A DNA stretch of 64,000 bases, taken from the NCBI GenBank assembly GCA_002786025.1, contig NHNW01000093.1:1685-65684 (forward strand). The letters run 5' to 3'. This DNA is from Zasmidium citrigriseum. Taxonomy: Eukaryota > Ascomycota > Dothideomycetes > Mycosphaerellales > Mycosphaerellaceae. A model generated the notes under the pieces. The model was not told where the DNA came from, did no database searches, and worked only from the letters and a program-made list of their open reading frames with translations. This document shows, one piece after another, positions 46,963 through 58,220 of this stretch (its first letter is position 1; every line of letters begins with the position of its first letter). The translations under genes and the position numbers were made by a program.

Positions 46963-47589
46963 GGTTATCAAAATCCTGCCTCCGGAACCTCAAGGTAGAG
47001 ATGAGAAGAGAAAGAATCGCAAGTGTACTTCCTCACATGGCGTCCACTGGCGTATATCTTCCACGTGGGAAGGCGTCCGGTCGCGTGTCTGACCGCAGGC
47101 TATTCGGCTGTCACTGCAGTTTCCAGCAGTAGATCAGACGTGAAGTTGGTGCGAAGCGCTGCTGATTGGGGCTCTGGGGAGCTGCAAGATAAGAACTGTG
47201 CGCCACACGCCCTAGTCGAAGTCTCGAACATCGCTGGAGGTACGCGAGGGTCACACCACCCGTTCGAAGACTTGTTCGAAGCAAACTCGTGAAGCATGAT
47301 TCGAGGTTGAAAAGCTTTCGCAAGACGTTCATCTCTTCAAAAGGCGCAAAAAATGTTTTCATACACTGCATAATCCAAGTCAACGCTCACAATCACGTGA
47401 TTTGTGGGTTCGAAGGGCGGTTCAAACCGTCGCATTCACGGTTCCAAGATATCCTTGACTACTACATGTCCTGGTCTCATGGTATCCTTTCGTACATCCA
47501 GCAACTAAACATATGGGTATTCCTTGCTCTTTGGTTACATCCCTCTTATCTTGTAACTTGTATCCTGCCAATCTTGCCGTATCTTGCCT
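46963..47589. other. Intergenic region upstream of the permease
   Basis: 627 bp without a supported gene. It holds the permease promoter and the 3' flank of the next gene. Short open frames on both strands have no recognisable content. Confidence 0.4.
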
Positions 47590-48446
47590 CTATTGAGCTG
47601 GAGCAGCGCCCTCGGCTGGTCGGTTAGCTGCTGGGGGTGCCATTCTGCGGCTCCTGTGTGATTGTCAGCGGATTGATTCTACCTGAGTGTGATGGATGAC
47701 GCTTACATGAAAGTTCTGGAGAGCATAGAAACGCCGATCATGATGGCCCAAGAAGGAACCTGAGAGAAACCCCAAATGACGTATCCGACAGGCACGCTCA
47801 TGCCGGACTTGGCGAGTGGGCCATCAAACGGATGCCAGAAGCCCTCATATGGCTCAGCCTCAAGGTACTTGTCTTGAAGGTGAACAGCGGCGATCTCAGG
47901 TGCGGTAATCGTAGTGCGGTTGACCTTGATCGAGCGGAAGGTCGAAGCCGGAGTAGACTGGTCGGCGAGAGGCTGCGGGAGCTGGAAGTGGAGGACTGAA
48001 GGTGGGCTGACGGCCCAAGCATGGCACAAGACGCCGTCCGTCTCGCAGTTGAGCATAGCAAGTTTGGGGGGCTCCTTCGAAGCAGAGATCAACGGCACAG
48101 ACTCGTTGAAAGCGGTCTCGGCCCTGTTACACATGCCATAGCAGGTCTTGTTGCCGCCAGTGACGAAAACCATCCAGGTCTCAATTCCCGGCGCGGCAGT
48201 GGGTGAGCCAGGCTTGATGAGCGCATTGTGGTTGTCCAAGGTCAAACGGTCGACCTTCAGCTCTGCGATTTTTGCGGCGCCCGATGCGACTGGGTTGGGA
48301 ATCGAAGCGGATTCTGTCGCCGATTGAACAGCGGACGATATCGACTGGCTGGCCTTCTGGAAGAAACCCTTGATCTCATCGAGGAAGGGGATTTGCTGGG
48401 CAGTCGCGAGCGCTGGGAGCGCGAGAACAAGCGGTGAGACGCGCAT
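47590..48446 (-). CDS. Secretory-pathway thioredoxin-like membrane protein
   Basis: Two exons (48,446-47,707 and 47,653-47,590) give 267 aa. The 53-nt intron has a perfect GTAAGC start and a CTGAC branch. Without it the frame stops right after SRTFM, while splicing adds a basic/Ala-Pro tail ending GAAPAQ. A signal peptide is clear (MRVSPLVLALPALATA). The lumenal part has three N-glycosylation sites (NKT, NES, NRT) and a thioredoxin-fold-like core: KTCYGMC, LNCETDGVLCHAWAVSPPSV, then HFQLPQ. A hydrophobic helix at about 220-242 precedes the cytosolic tail. It resembles PDI-type folds but has no standard CxxC, so the function is unknown. The likely location is the ER membrane. Confidence 0.72.
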
Positions 48447-49399
48447 ATCGAAGGTTGTCGAGTGTCAGGTGTTTGCGATGATAACGCGGTGTGGATGGAA
48501 TATATAAATTGCCGCGTGGTCTTCGGACTCGAGATTAAGGAGCTGGGCCGAGACGTTAGCTTGCGCTGGGGGTAAGCAAGATAGTCAACGCACTGTGTGT
48601 ATTGGCAGAGCTGCCGAAGTGGAGGATATCAACACAAGGTGAAGGGGAGGTGGGATGTTGTACAGGCAGCAATTACACAGCAGCAGCAGAACAGGAGGGG
48701 CCTGCCAAAGTTTGGAAGACGTGACAAGCACCCAAAGCTCGAGCCAAGTGTCACTTTCACTTGGTTGTCATGGGCGAGCCGGCTCCCGATTGGCTGGCCC
48801 GACCTCACTTCCCAACGGCTCCAACTTCACGTCTACAATTTCACGTATATGAGAAGACCAATCACTTAAAGCACCATCAGCGCTATTGTGTCTGGTATGT
48901 ATACCGTTATTTGCCATACATCTCCGAGACAATGTCTCTTGAGGGTCTTGCCACGCCTCCTAGAACAGCCTCCCGGAAGGTGACGATCCTCTACGGCTGC
49001 GCAACCACTTTATTGATGCCATAACTGTCACTGTACGGCGGAAAACACTCAATCAAGAGCTGCCATTTCGATTCCACACATTTCCAATCATGTCGCGGAT
49101 TCTGCAATATCCGTACCAATCGAGCAGCTTGAGGGCTGCAAGATCTTCGCCGTTCTGATGTTACTCGTCAAGGCCTATGCCATTGATTCCCTGGGTCCAA
49201 GCCTCCTTCTCTTTGCGAATCTATGGCGTGCTTTCACGGCTAGGCAGCAAGACTGAGGAGGAAGACGCTTGACCGCATTTGGACAAATTGGCATGTGATA
49301 TTTAGTGCTCAACTCAAGTTCCTTCTGACTTCGTCAGCTACAACTCACAGTCGCATTAACACGACGATTTCGATACATTTATTCAGCATCGAAGGTCAA
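48447..49399. other. Divergent intergenic region
   Basis: About 950 bp between a minus-strand and a plus-strand gene. It contains both promoters. I found no convincing coding sequence. Confidence 0.4.
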
Positions 49400-49977
49400 A
49401 TGGCTCAAACAGACTATCAAGTCCGCTATCAACTCGGCTTGATGATTGCTATCATCGTGGCCAGGTACGTGGCACCAACCCCAAACACACACCTTGAAAT
49501 GACAAACTAACACTTCAGATCAGTGCCATCGTGGCAAACTTTGCCTTCCTCGACACCATCATAGCCTCAAGCACCTTCTGCCTCAACTACCTGATCAAGT
49601 GCTTTCGTGGCCCTACCATCGACACGGACCACGTCTTCGCCCTCTGGATCAACTTTGCTGTCATGTGCGTGGCGGCCCACAAGATCGCTGGAGTTGTGTG
49701 CCGACGCTTCGAACTAGGCAAGCCCCGCGACGGCAGGAGCTCCTCCAAGCCCCGCGACTTCGATGGTGAATTTCCCGACTTATGCGTCGCCACCTTCTGC
49801 CTCATCTACCTCATTCTGCAATGGAGAATCCTAGGATCGCCAGACAGCCCTGCGACTCCCTGCCAACAAGTCCACATTCACCAGGCGCTCGGCCACACAG
49901 CCTCCAAACTTGAACAACAACCCGAGGGATGGTGGTGGACGGGGCTGAACGTGACAAGATCCTGGGCGAGGAAATGA
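49400..49977 (+). CDS. Small predicted membrane protein, unknown function
   Basis: Two exons (49,400-49,464 and 49,524-49,977) give 172 aa. The intron starts GTACGT, has a CTAAC branch, and ends ATCAG. A nearer CTTCAG acceptor would put the second exon out of frame. The protein starts MAQTDYQVRYQLGLMIAIIV and continues through hydrophobic stretches at about 12-45, 60-80 and 105-125, with a basic, polar C-terminus. No family was recognised. The hydrophobic continuity across the junction is the main support. The far C-terminus could change if another intron exists. Confidence 0.45.
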
Positions 49978-50447
49978 GAGAGCTGTGCGATCAAGTCATT
50001 AATCGAGGAGCTGGAACATCTGAGCCAGTCGAGAGGAATCTGGGATCGAGAGTTGGAGTTCCTTCGAGTCCATCTTTGGCTCACACAGAGCGAAGGATTT
50101 TCACAAGCGAAGAGAGAACGACGGAGGAGGACGAGATTTTGAGCATTGAAGCGCGGAAAACTTCAAGGCTGAAAGAGACGGCGGAGGACGACATTTCTTG
50201 GTGGGCGTGTTGATGGACCGACGATTACGAGCTATTATTATTCAACGCCTCACGAATGGATGAAGGCGCATGCCAGTGCAGCTCTGCAGCAGGCGGCTCA
50301 ATTCTTTGATCTCTGAGGGGTCATTCTGCATTCGTAGAAGGCCTTGAAGAAATGCAACTTTCTCGGCTAATGAAATGCATTTTAAGGCGCTATGCTTTGA
50401 TTCCCGCTCAGAACCCAATCTTCGGTACATGCCCGCCACCTCTAACT
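49978..50447. other. No gene identified
   Basis: 470 bp downstream of the small membrane protein. Only short frames; one (to 50,213) overlaps the upstream coding region in another frame. Confidence 0.35.
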
Positions 50448-50978
50448 CTACTTCTTCGCAGCTCTCGCATCTTCGTTGGCTTTCTTCATGTCTTTGTCCT
50501 TCTCAAACTCTTCATCGCTCTCAAGCTCCTCCTCTTCCACCATGTCCTCCTCATTTCCCTCGAGATCTTCATCTCTCTCGAGAACCTCGTCTTCTTCGAG
50601 CCCCTCATCTCCCTCGCTGACTTGGTCACCCTCCAACATCTTCGTCATCCCCTCAAGGCCGTAATCATCACTTTCAGGCTACAAAAACTTCTCTCGAAAG
50701 TACCTGTTGCGATACTCGGCTCCCTGGTTCACGAAATCCCGGCAGAATCTCGTGCCGCAGTCAATGCATCGAAAATGAAAAACATCAGAAACCCAGGTGC
50801 ATTTCGTGCAAGCCGCGCTGCTCCGGGTGAAGCGAAAGTTGTGGTCGCAGTCCATCACCGAAGCATCCATGCTTTGGAATACCCTGCTTGACAAAAGAGG
50901 TCTGGGCCTCTCGAATGCAGTCGCTAATGTCAAAGTCGGTAGTCTGTCCGCAGCCGGTCTCTCACATCTCGCACACAC
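50448..50978 (-). pseudogene. Decayed partial duplicate of the RBR gene's C-terminal zinc domain
   Basis: The minus strand encodes ASVMDCDHNFRFTRSS and CGTRFCRD, ending QGAEYRNRYFREKFL. This is a close match to the end of the neighbouring RBR protein (ASVMDCDHDLRFTRRS and so on). Where the parent has Trp in RFLWPPPG, this copy has TAG (50,681-50,679). The frame then continues PESDDYGLEG and on through 66 codons of a very acidic tail to 50,448. Several zinc-ligand Cys are lost (SDVFH for CDVFC; FVNQG for CSYLG). It begins inside the last bases of the parent gene. It is most likely a tandem duplicate in decay. An alternative terminal exon of the parent is a less likely reading. Confidence 0.68.
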
Positions 50979-52782
50979 TGCGCCGTCTGATGGGCGGCCA
51001 TTCCTTCAGATAAGCGACCAGCTTCTCGAATTCGACAAATCTCTCCAAAGGCCCAACCATCTCCTTGATGCCATAGCTATCGCTCCCCGGTGGGGGCCAG
51101 AGAAACCGCTCGCGAAATGTCTCATTCCGAACTTCGGCCCCCAGGTATGAGCAGCGTCTGCAGAACTTCGTGCCGCATTTGGTACACTGATGGCAGAAGA
51201 CGTCGCAGTACCACTCGCAGTGTGGGCACGTTCCGCTCCGACGAGTAAAGCGAAGGTCATGGTCGCAGTCCATGACTGAGGCGTGCGGTCCCTCGGGCAC
51301 AATCTTGCGGCAGATTCCGTTGACGTCGACATAGTAGCCAGGCTCGATGTCGCCAGCTGGGTTCCGATGATGGCGGTTGAAGCCATCACGAGTTATTCCT
51401 AGGCGATCTCTGCCGTGCTCGTCATAGCCTTCATAATCGTAGCCGAAGACATCGTAGCCATTGCGGTCGTATCCGTCACGATCTAGAGTCATCGTTAGCT
51501 TTCGACCGATCTTTGACTGCCCAGTTGACTTACTATATCCATCTGCGTCGTAGCCATCCTCATCCCAGCCATCGACATCCAGGCCGGCTCGTGAGTACCC
51601 GAAAACATTGAAGCCGAATGGATCGTATCCCTCTTCGTCGTAGTAGTCCCGATGCAGATTCCGAATGCTGATGCCGTTGGCGTTAAATCCAGAATGATTG
51701 AATCCGTCAATGTCCCACCCGTCTTTGTCGTATCCCTCCTGATCCAGGCCTTGCCGGTCATAGCCATCAGCATCCCGACCATTCCAATCGTAACCCTCGC
51801 GATCGACTCCATTGGCATTGAAGCCCGCCCAGTCGTAGCCTTCTCGGTCGAGACCAGCTCTGTTGAAACCGTCTGCGTTATATCCCTCTCGGTCGTAACC
51901 GTCAACATCCCGACCATGTTGATCAAAGCCTTCTTCGTCAAAGCGAAGGACCTCATTCCATGCGTCATCCACGTCTGGATTTCCAGGTATCCAAACGTTC
52001 TGATCTTCCGCAGTCTCGTGCTCGTGGTTGGGATTCCAAAGATTACCCTGACGATCCAGGCCGGTGTCAGGGTGAAAGCCATTCTGGTTATAGCCTTCCT
52101 CGTCGTATACGGGAGGCTCATACTTCGGGCAGCCCCATGGGCAAGAGACCAAGCCCCAAACACGACCGCAAACAAGGCAGAATTGTCCGCCGCACCGACA
52201 AGTCATGTGGTTGCAACAGTCTGTCTTGTTGGTCCAGATGCCGCAGGAGGGACACTTCTTCGAAAGCCACCTCTCTTCCTCAGGCAGAGAATCGAGGTAC
52301 TCCTTCATCATCTTGTCGTACTTCGGGTCCTCGCAAGTGTGCTCGGACTCATCCGCAACCAGGACCTTGCAGTGGCGGCAAGTGATTCCGTTGCAATCTG
52401 GGCACATGACCCGGTTGTAAGAGCCCGATACCTGATGGTGGATGAACCTCGAGTGTCCTTGAGCCGTGATGCAGTCGTCATTGGCGCAATAGGCTCGATC
52501 CTTGGCTGGAACCTGGTACTCCTGGGCTTTGGCTTCGAAACGGTCCAGCAAAGCCAGGCTCTCAGCGTCTCCCTCCACCAGGCAGTCGTGTATGAAGTCG
52601 TCAGAGATCGCAGTACCGTCGGAGCCTCCACACCGAAGAGGATAGTACTGTTCCTCTTCGATTGCCATCTTAATGGGAACCTTGAAGCAGTCGAAGCAGT
52701 AGCTGTGCTGACGGCATGGGAGTTGAATGTAGTTGTCGGTTCCCTTTTCCTCGCAAGAAAGGCAGGTGTAGGGGGAAGACAT
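50962..52782 (-). CDS. RBR-type (RING-IBR-RING) E3 ubiquitin ligase with pentapeptide-repeat tail
   Basis: Two exons (52,782-51,534 and 51,482-50,962) give 589 aa. The 51-nt intron (GTAAGT, branch GCTAAC, CTCTAG) has no stop and is a multiple of three, so it is easily misread as coding. Removing it restores the repeat period. Order: RING1 (Cys7 to about Cys33); IBR (about 99-150); RING2 with CPSC at 177-180 and catalytic Cys190 in DCCNHMTC. About 28 pentapeptides of the form G-[YFWLR]-[DN]-x-x follow (from about 281), then a second Cys-rich domain (CPHCEWYCDVFCHQC and CGTKFCRRC). RBR ligases carry ubiquitin on the RING2 Cys. The targets are unknown. It is probably cytosolic. Confidence 0.86.
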   Translation of the reverse strand: MSSPYTCLSCEEKGTDNYIQLPCRQHSYCFDCFKVPIKMAIEEEQYYPLRCGGSDGTAISDDFIHDCLVEGDAESLALLDRFEAKAQEYQVPAKDRAYCANDDCITAQGHSRFIHHQVSGSYNRVMCPDCNGITCRHCKVLVADESEHTCEDPKYDKMMKEYLDSLPEEERWLSKKCPSCGIWTNKTDCCNHMTCRCGGQFCLVCGRVWGLVSCPWGCPKYEPPVYDEEGYNQNGFHPDTGLDRQGNLWNPNHEHETAEDQNVWIPGNPDVDDAWNEVLRFDEEGFDQHGRDVDGYDREGYNADGFNRAGLDREGYDWAGFNANGVDREGYDWNGRDADGYDRQGLDQEGYDKDGWDIDGFNHSGFNANGISIRNLHRDYYDEEGYDPFGFNVFGYSRAGLDVDGWDEDGYDADGYSKSTGQSKIGRKLTMTLDRDGYDRNGYDVFGYDYEGYDEHGRDRLGITRDGFNRHHRNPAGDIEPGYYVDVNGICRKIVPEGPHASVMDCDHDLRFTRRSGTCPHCEWYCDVFCHQCTKCGTKFCRRCSYLGAEVRNETFRERFLWPPPGSDSYGIKEMVGPLERFVEFEKLVAYLKEWPPIRRRSVCEM

Positions 52783-54122
52783 GTTGGATGGTGCCGAAAG
52801 AAAAGTCGAGGATTCGTGAGAGGCTTGTTGAACGGATTCGAAGAGCGTTGATGAGACGTGTAAAGCGTTGAAGAGTTGAACAAGTGCAATTTCCCAGATC
52901 CTGGTGTCCGCGAAAGGTGTATAGAGATCAAGAATCAGAAGTGCGTATAACGGCTAGAAATACATCCTCGAAACACCGCCAACGCGGCCATTCACCAGCG
53001 AGCGCGACTGGTTGCCAGGGGAATAGCATCCAGTAACTTGCCGCATTCACCTCGACGATGGCGAAGACGCTCGCTGGCGAAGGGAAGTGAATGGTCGGAG
53101 GTTGCTAGCGGCGACCCAAGTATGAGGTCCATGGCGATGGGATTTTCAGCGTGTGCGTCCTGCGCTGGAAAGGCTCAATGGTTCTGGGTCTTGGAGCTGG
53201 TCATCATACGAAAGTCAAAATCCAGGGGCCAGAGAACAGCGGGTCGATAGGTAATAGTAAAGCTTGTCAGCACGTCTTAAGCCGCAAGCCAGAAAGATGA
53301 GACGGCTTTTGGTTCTCGCAAGGCGTTTGCTCTGGGCGCAGCTGGCCGAGACAGACATCGATATCGTTAGGTCGGAAGGAAAGAGGTACAGTAGTGCCGT
53401 AGACAAAGCCGGGAAGAGCTAGCCTTTCTTTGTTCTCTATGCATGATATGCAGAGCAAGTAATCTGTGCGGCAGGACGCAGATCGGTTTTTAACGTCGGA
53501 ACCAGTCGAACTCGAATGTTGCCAGGCCTTTGAGGATGCCTTCCGGTAGTTGGAGTGGCTTGGAGGAACATGCTCTCGATGACATCGCTTGCTGACCCTG
53601 TATGCGATCCGGTGCGGTAGGTACGTTGACGACGATGGACCCAGCATCTTGGTCCAAAGTCGACGGTCCAGATATAACCACGTTCCGACTCCTCACCAAG
53701 AATCGAAATCGAAGAGCATGTCCGCATGTCCTTTAGTATGTCCCAACTCTTGGCACCTCCCCTCACGTGCCTCTCCTTCCCAATCCGGCAGCTCGATGGA
53801 GAAAGCTTCTCGACCACGCCAGACACTGCAATTGGCCCACTGAGGCTTCACTTGCCTCGCCGGGCTCCGACTTGTCCACCCAATGTCAGGTCTTGCGCTG
53901 CCCTCGCCTGGCAAGACCCACAGGTTATCAGATTGCTAGGATCGGACGAGGCCAATGTTGGTAGTCGCTTGTGTACTTTTGTACCTTCTTCGTGGAAGGC
54001 CTGATCTTGCTATCTCTTTGATGGGGTGTTTCGTTGGTGCATCGTTGCAGCGTTCTTGTACTTGTCTTCGAACGGCTTCTGTGCTGCGAGTCTGTCCTTC
54101 GTATCGATTCTCTTCGTCCAAT
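52783..54122. other. Divergent intergenic region with possible unplaced gene
   Basis: 1.34 kb between the RBR gene (-) and the dioxygenase gene (+). Minus-strand frames at 53,914-53,437 (for example SIELPDWEGEAREGRCQELG and GHADMLFDFDSW) read protein-like but in changing frames. No splice model or family convinced me. Confidence 0.35.
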
Positions 54123-55214
54123 ATGGCACCGATTGCCATCTCGGACATCACGCCGAAGTCTGTCTCCCCCAAGATGACTTCGCAGTCGACGGCGACGATT
54201 GCTCGATACGATGCCAACGATCCCTCGACGACCACAGATCTTCTAGTCTCAGGGCTGGAACGAGATGGAGGAGTCATCGTCGAGAACATCATATCCAAAG
54301 ACCTGGCAGCTCAGATCAAGTCGGAACTCAAGCCGTACTTCGACACTGAGTATGTCTTCGATTAGCCGATCTGTTGGCGAGCAGGACGTTAGCTGACAGT
54401 CTCTCCAGCAAGATCGATCGATCGGGCTTCTTTCCGACAACAACTCAACGAGCAACCGGCTTGCTCGGACGATCGGCTGGATGCGTAGAGCTGGCCATGA
54501 ACAAGACGTACATCGACGTAGCGAACAGGATGATCTCGTCCACATACTCGTACTGGGATGGCCAGAAACGAGACACTGTAACCAGCAAGCCAATCATTTC
54601 GTCGACGGTCGGGTTTCGAGTCAATCCGGGAGGAAGGCAGCAAGGCCTGCACAGGGACGATGCGTAAGAGCATAGACCAAGGAGGTATCGAGCCAGCTAA
54701 CGAGCCGCAAGCGACTACCACACCCGTAATGTCGACATGCCGGCAATGATAGGATGCGTGACGGCATTGACGAAGACCACGAAAGAGAATGGAGCGACAA
54801 TTGTGATACCAGGCAGCCATTTGTGGGGACCAGATAGGGCTCCGTTGGATGAAGAGGCTGTGCCAGCAGAATTGGAGCCAGGTTCGGCCTTGATATTCGT
54901 GGGCAACTTGTATCACGCAGGGGGCGGTAATACTACCAAGTGAGTATTCGTAGTCAACAAACCCGAAGCCCAGCTAACGGTGTCCCAGAGATGAAGCTCG
55001 CGAGACAGTAGGCATCTTTCTTTGCAAGTCATGGCTTCGTCCAGCAGAGAACCAGTTCTTAATGGTGCCTCCTGAGAAAGCCAGACATCTGCCGCCTCAA
55101 GCCCAGAGATTACTGGGCTATGGTATCAGCCTGCCGTCAGTCGGATTTGTGGATTACCAGGATCCAATGCGAAAGCTGTTTGGAGTCGAAGATGAGGAGA
55201 CTGTGGACATGTGA
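54123..55214 (+). CDS. Phytanoyl-CoA dioxygenase family protein (Fe(II)/2-oxoglutarate-dependent)
   Basis: Four exons (54,123-54,349; 54,409-54,663; 54,712-54,939; 54,989-55,214) give 311 aa. The three introns are 48-59 nt with consistent phases. The iron ligands are visible: His157 and Asp159 in GLHRDDA, and the distal His229 in FVGNLYHAGGGN. VIPGSHLWGP is the typical PhyH segment before the second strand. The protein has no signal peptide. Fungal relatives hydroxylate varied substrates, some in secondary-metabolite pathways, so the substrate cannot be named. The start was chosen at MAPIAISD; an upstream in-frame ATG exists at 53,955 but encodes an unlikely leader. It is convergent with a Zn2Cys6 regulator, 267 bp apart. 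Confidence 0.87.
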
Positions 55215-55481
55215 TTGCCCTTTGGTTTCCAGCTTCACGTTCATCAACTGGGCGGCCAACGCGTGGATCGAAATACGCCAGCCACCAGACGACACGGGCA
55301 TCGGTGAGGCACGTCCTGAATCGCAGCGTCTTCGCCGGTGGGGTCTTCTGTACACCTTCCATGGCGCTTGATGTAAAGATAGAGAAGTCAGACCTTCATC
55401 AAGTCCTCCGATTGGCGATGTTTCTGGAAGTCTTTCCCAATCAAGGTTGCTGCACGGGTTTCCAACTTTGTTCTCAAGAAC
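55215..55481. other. Convergent intergenic region
   Basis: 267 bp between the dioxygenase and the regulator stop codons. Probably overlapping 3' UTRs. Confidence 0.4.
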
Positions 55482-57251
55482 TTAGACCAGAAGAAACGTG
55501 AATCCGTTCACGGCCTTGTGCCTGGCATACTCAATCCAGCTACTATCGGCAGGCGTCTCGCAGGCCCAGAACTGTTTCAAGAAGTCAAGAGCTTTGGAAG
55601 GATTGCCCCATCCAGTGACATCCATGAGTTCGACGATATGCCTGTGCGTGAAGTCCTGTACATCCATGTGGCCCCTGGCTTCCGCACCAATAATCCAGAG
55701 CGGCCAGATAAAGTCTTGTTGGAACTGATCCCGGTGTTTGATCCGATTGAAGCATTCGTAGGCGCGGTACATGTAATCCTTTCGATCCAATCTGGACTGA
55801 TGCGGGTTCATCAGAGCCTGCATGCCGTAGAGTACGCCTGCATAGTGAAATAAGTCGATGATGCAGGAGAAGTCGGCACGCAAATCCTCTGACGGGAAGG
55901 GAAAATGCATCTGCTTGGCGCGGTTCAAGTCTCGCGTCCGGCATTGTTGCAGTCGCGCGATCAATGTACCCATGTCACTGAGTGGTGTGTCATAACCAAC
56001 TTCACCTGTTGCATATCTCTGTCTTTCCGCTTTGGTGATCTCTTGGACGACATTCAGAAATTCGACCATCACGTCAAAGTCATCCGGATGGATGACCTCG
56101 ACTGGGATTGGCTCATCATCGTCGAAGGTTGTGCACGATGCAATAGCATCGTAGAAGAATGCCTCAACCACCAACAAACGGCATTCGGTGTCAACAGGGT
56201 GACACAAAAGAGACGTGGTTGTCCAACGCCGGGTGATCGTTCTCACTGCGCTCCAATGCACCCGCCAAAGCTCGTTTTCAGAATGAATCATTTCCAGGTT
56301 GCAGAGGACAATGGTCGTTCCGAGGATCTCAGCGACACGGCCGTCGCTTCCTGTAGTAGCATTGTTTGACATCTCGAGCCGGAGACTCCTCGCGAGGGCC
56401 GTCAGGCTCTTTTCACGCAACGTGGTCGAAGTATTTCCGTCCGGGAATGGCCAGTCGAGCCCCATTGTCCAGCTGTAGTGCTCTGCTGATAGTGCAAGCA
56501 TCGCAAGCAGCATTGACTCCGACCTTAACGCCAGGGGAAACATGACCAATCGCCATTCGTTGTGGGGTCCATCGATCCAAGTCATCAAGGGAGCAATGAT
56601 GTGATCAAAGTACCGAAGTAAGCCTTTGGCGGATGATGGATTGACGCCTGGTGGCAAAGCTTGTACGGCGAAGTCTTGACCGGTGGCGAACTGATTGTTA
56701 AGGGTCAAGCTGCCTGTGAAAGACTCGGGATAAGCGAGTACAGAAGTGCGATCTCCTTCACTCGTGGACGGTGAAGATTGCTGTGTTGGAGTCTGAGATT
56801 CTGCACACAAATTGCCGGAGGGCGATGAGCTGTCCCGGCTGCTGCCAGTTGAGGCACTGTCGTCGAGTACAGGCACCGATTTCCCGCTCAGTCTGTCTCG
56901 ATCAGCACACTGACATGGAGACGATTTTCGACATTAGGACGACGACTTTATCACGCACCTCCCTCTACTCGCGACGCCTTGGCCCCATCGAATACGGAGT
57001 CCATATCCGGGGCAGTCCAAACCTCTCAAACCACATCTTCGTTGCGTTAGATCAATAAGAGTTCGCAGCAGCATGACACATTCGTACTTTTTACACGTCG
57101 GCAGAGTCCGATCGCATCTGATACGTCTTCGGTTGCAGGTACGGCAGTCTGAGCAGTGATCATGTTAATGAGTACCACATGCGAGCTCGAATGACTGACC
57201 CTTAGCCGCCCTGGCCTCCTTGGGATCGAGCGTAGACAGTCGGAGACTCAT
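55482..57251 (-). CDS. Zn2Cys6 fungal-specific transcription factor
   Basis: Four exons (57,251-57,200; 57,148-57,088; 57,036-56,959; 56,892-55,482) give 533 aa. The first three small exons carry the DNA-binding domain. Joining them yields CRTCNRRRIRCDRTLPTC, then KKCGLRGLDC, with the six zinc Cys at 19, 22, 29, 36, 39 and 46 in canonical spacing, followed by PGYGLRIRW. The long exon holds a Ser/Thr-rich linker and the fungal-specific regulatory domain (LLRYFDHIIAPLMTW, LLAMLALSAEHYSW). The long exon alone would lack the zinc cluster. It acts in the nucleus. Its position tail to tail with the dioxygenase makes local regulation possible but unproven. Confidence 0.9.
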
Positions 57252-58220
57252 AATATTTCTACCACCTTGAATTCGGCCCTGATCGCTTTTCAGCTCCAGG
57301 TAATGACATTGATGAAGAAGAGAACGCTGTCGACTCTCTCTTTGAAGAGGCCATTCGTCTGGTTAGATGTGATCGAGGAGCTCTTCATTGGTACAGGCGG
57401 GATGACAAGGTTTTGCTACGGCGTTCCAAACAGAGCAGTAGTGCGGCAACCTTCATGGAGGCTAAGTCGGTATGGAGCTGGTACCATCTTGTACCAGGCA
57501 AATTGCGGCACGAGACGCGCAACTTTCGTATAGTCTGTTGCAAATAGTCCGTATGTGTCATGCCGAAAAAGGAGATGAAGCGGTCTGAGGTCCGTTGGTG
57601 TACGTGAATAGCGACTGCCGAGCTTTGGCCAGGTTGCGGTGTGAGGTGAAGAGATAGGTATCGTGTACGGCAACTTGTGGCTGGCGGACCCAGAAGAGGA
57701 AGGAAGTAGGCGGAGAATATGCCTTAGAGCAATCCAGACACTTGGAACGCGCGTGCTGGCGGCATTGTCTCACTGGTGTGCAGATGTTGGCTCATGCAGA
57801 GTCGCTAATTCAGCTGCAGCTGGGAAGGTTATGGATCGAAGGAGCTAGAGGCTCCTGAAGGCGTTCGCACGGCAAGCTGAGCCATGCAGTCTGTGGCACG
57901 TGAGAATGGAATCACATGATGGCGCGGTGGTGATGATGAGATGAAAGGTGAGGACGGCGAAGTGAAGTGAATGGCCTTTGTCGCGACCCCTGTCAGCCGA
58001 AGTTCAGCCGGCGCGCTTCAAGTCGAACCTCAAAGCCTCGACCAGACGAAACAACTTCACCAACCGACAACCTCGACAACACCCCTATATCGCCGCCTCC
58101 ACGATTAAACTCACTGTACTCGCTGGATCGCTGACAATATTTTAATCATCGACACGTCAGCGACTGCACGGGGCTTGGTAGATCGAGACTGGGGCGTGGC
58201 AGGCTTCTGAAAGCGGCGAT
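57252..58220. promoter_or_regulatory. Divergent promoter region of the regulator and RPB3
   Basis: About 970 bp between two start codons on opposite strands. It must contain both promoters. Small open frames (up to 88 codons) have no recognisable content. Confidence 0.4.

Noticed and set aside
53437..53914. Possible minus-strand gene in the divergent intergenic region
   Set aside because: Protein-like pieces occur in different frames, but no consistent splice model or family could be found.
55482..56876. Regulator as a 464-aa single-exon protein
   Set aside because: That frame starts at GTG and lacks the zinc cluster; three upstream exons restore a canonical Zn2Cys6 domain in frame.
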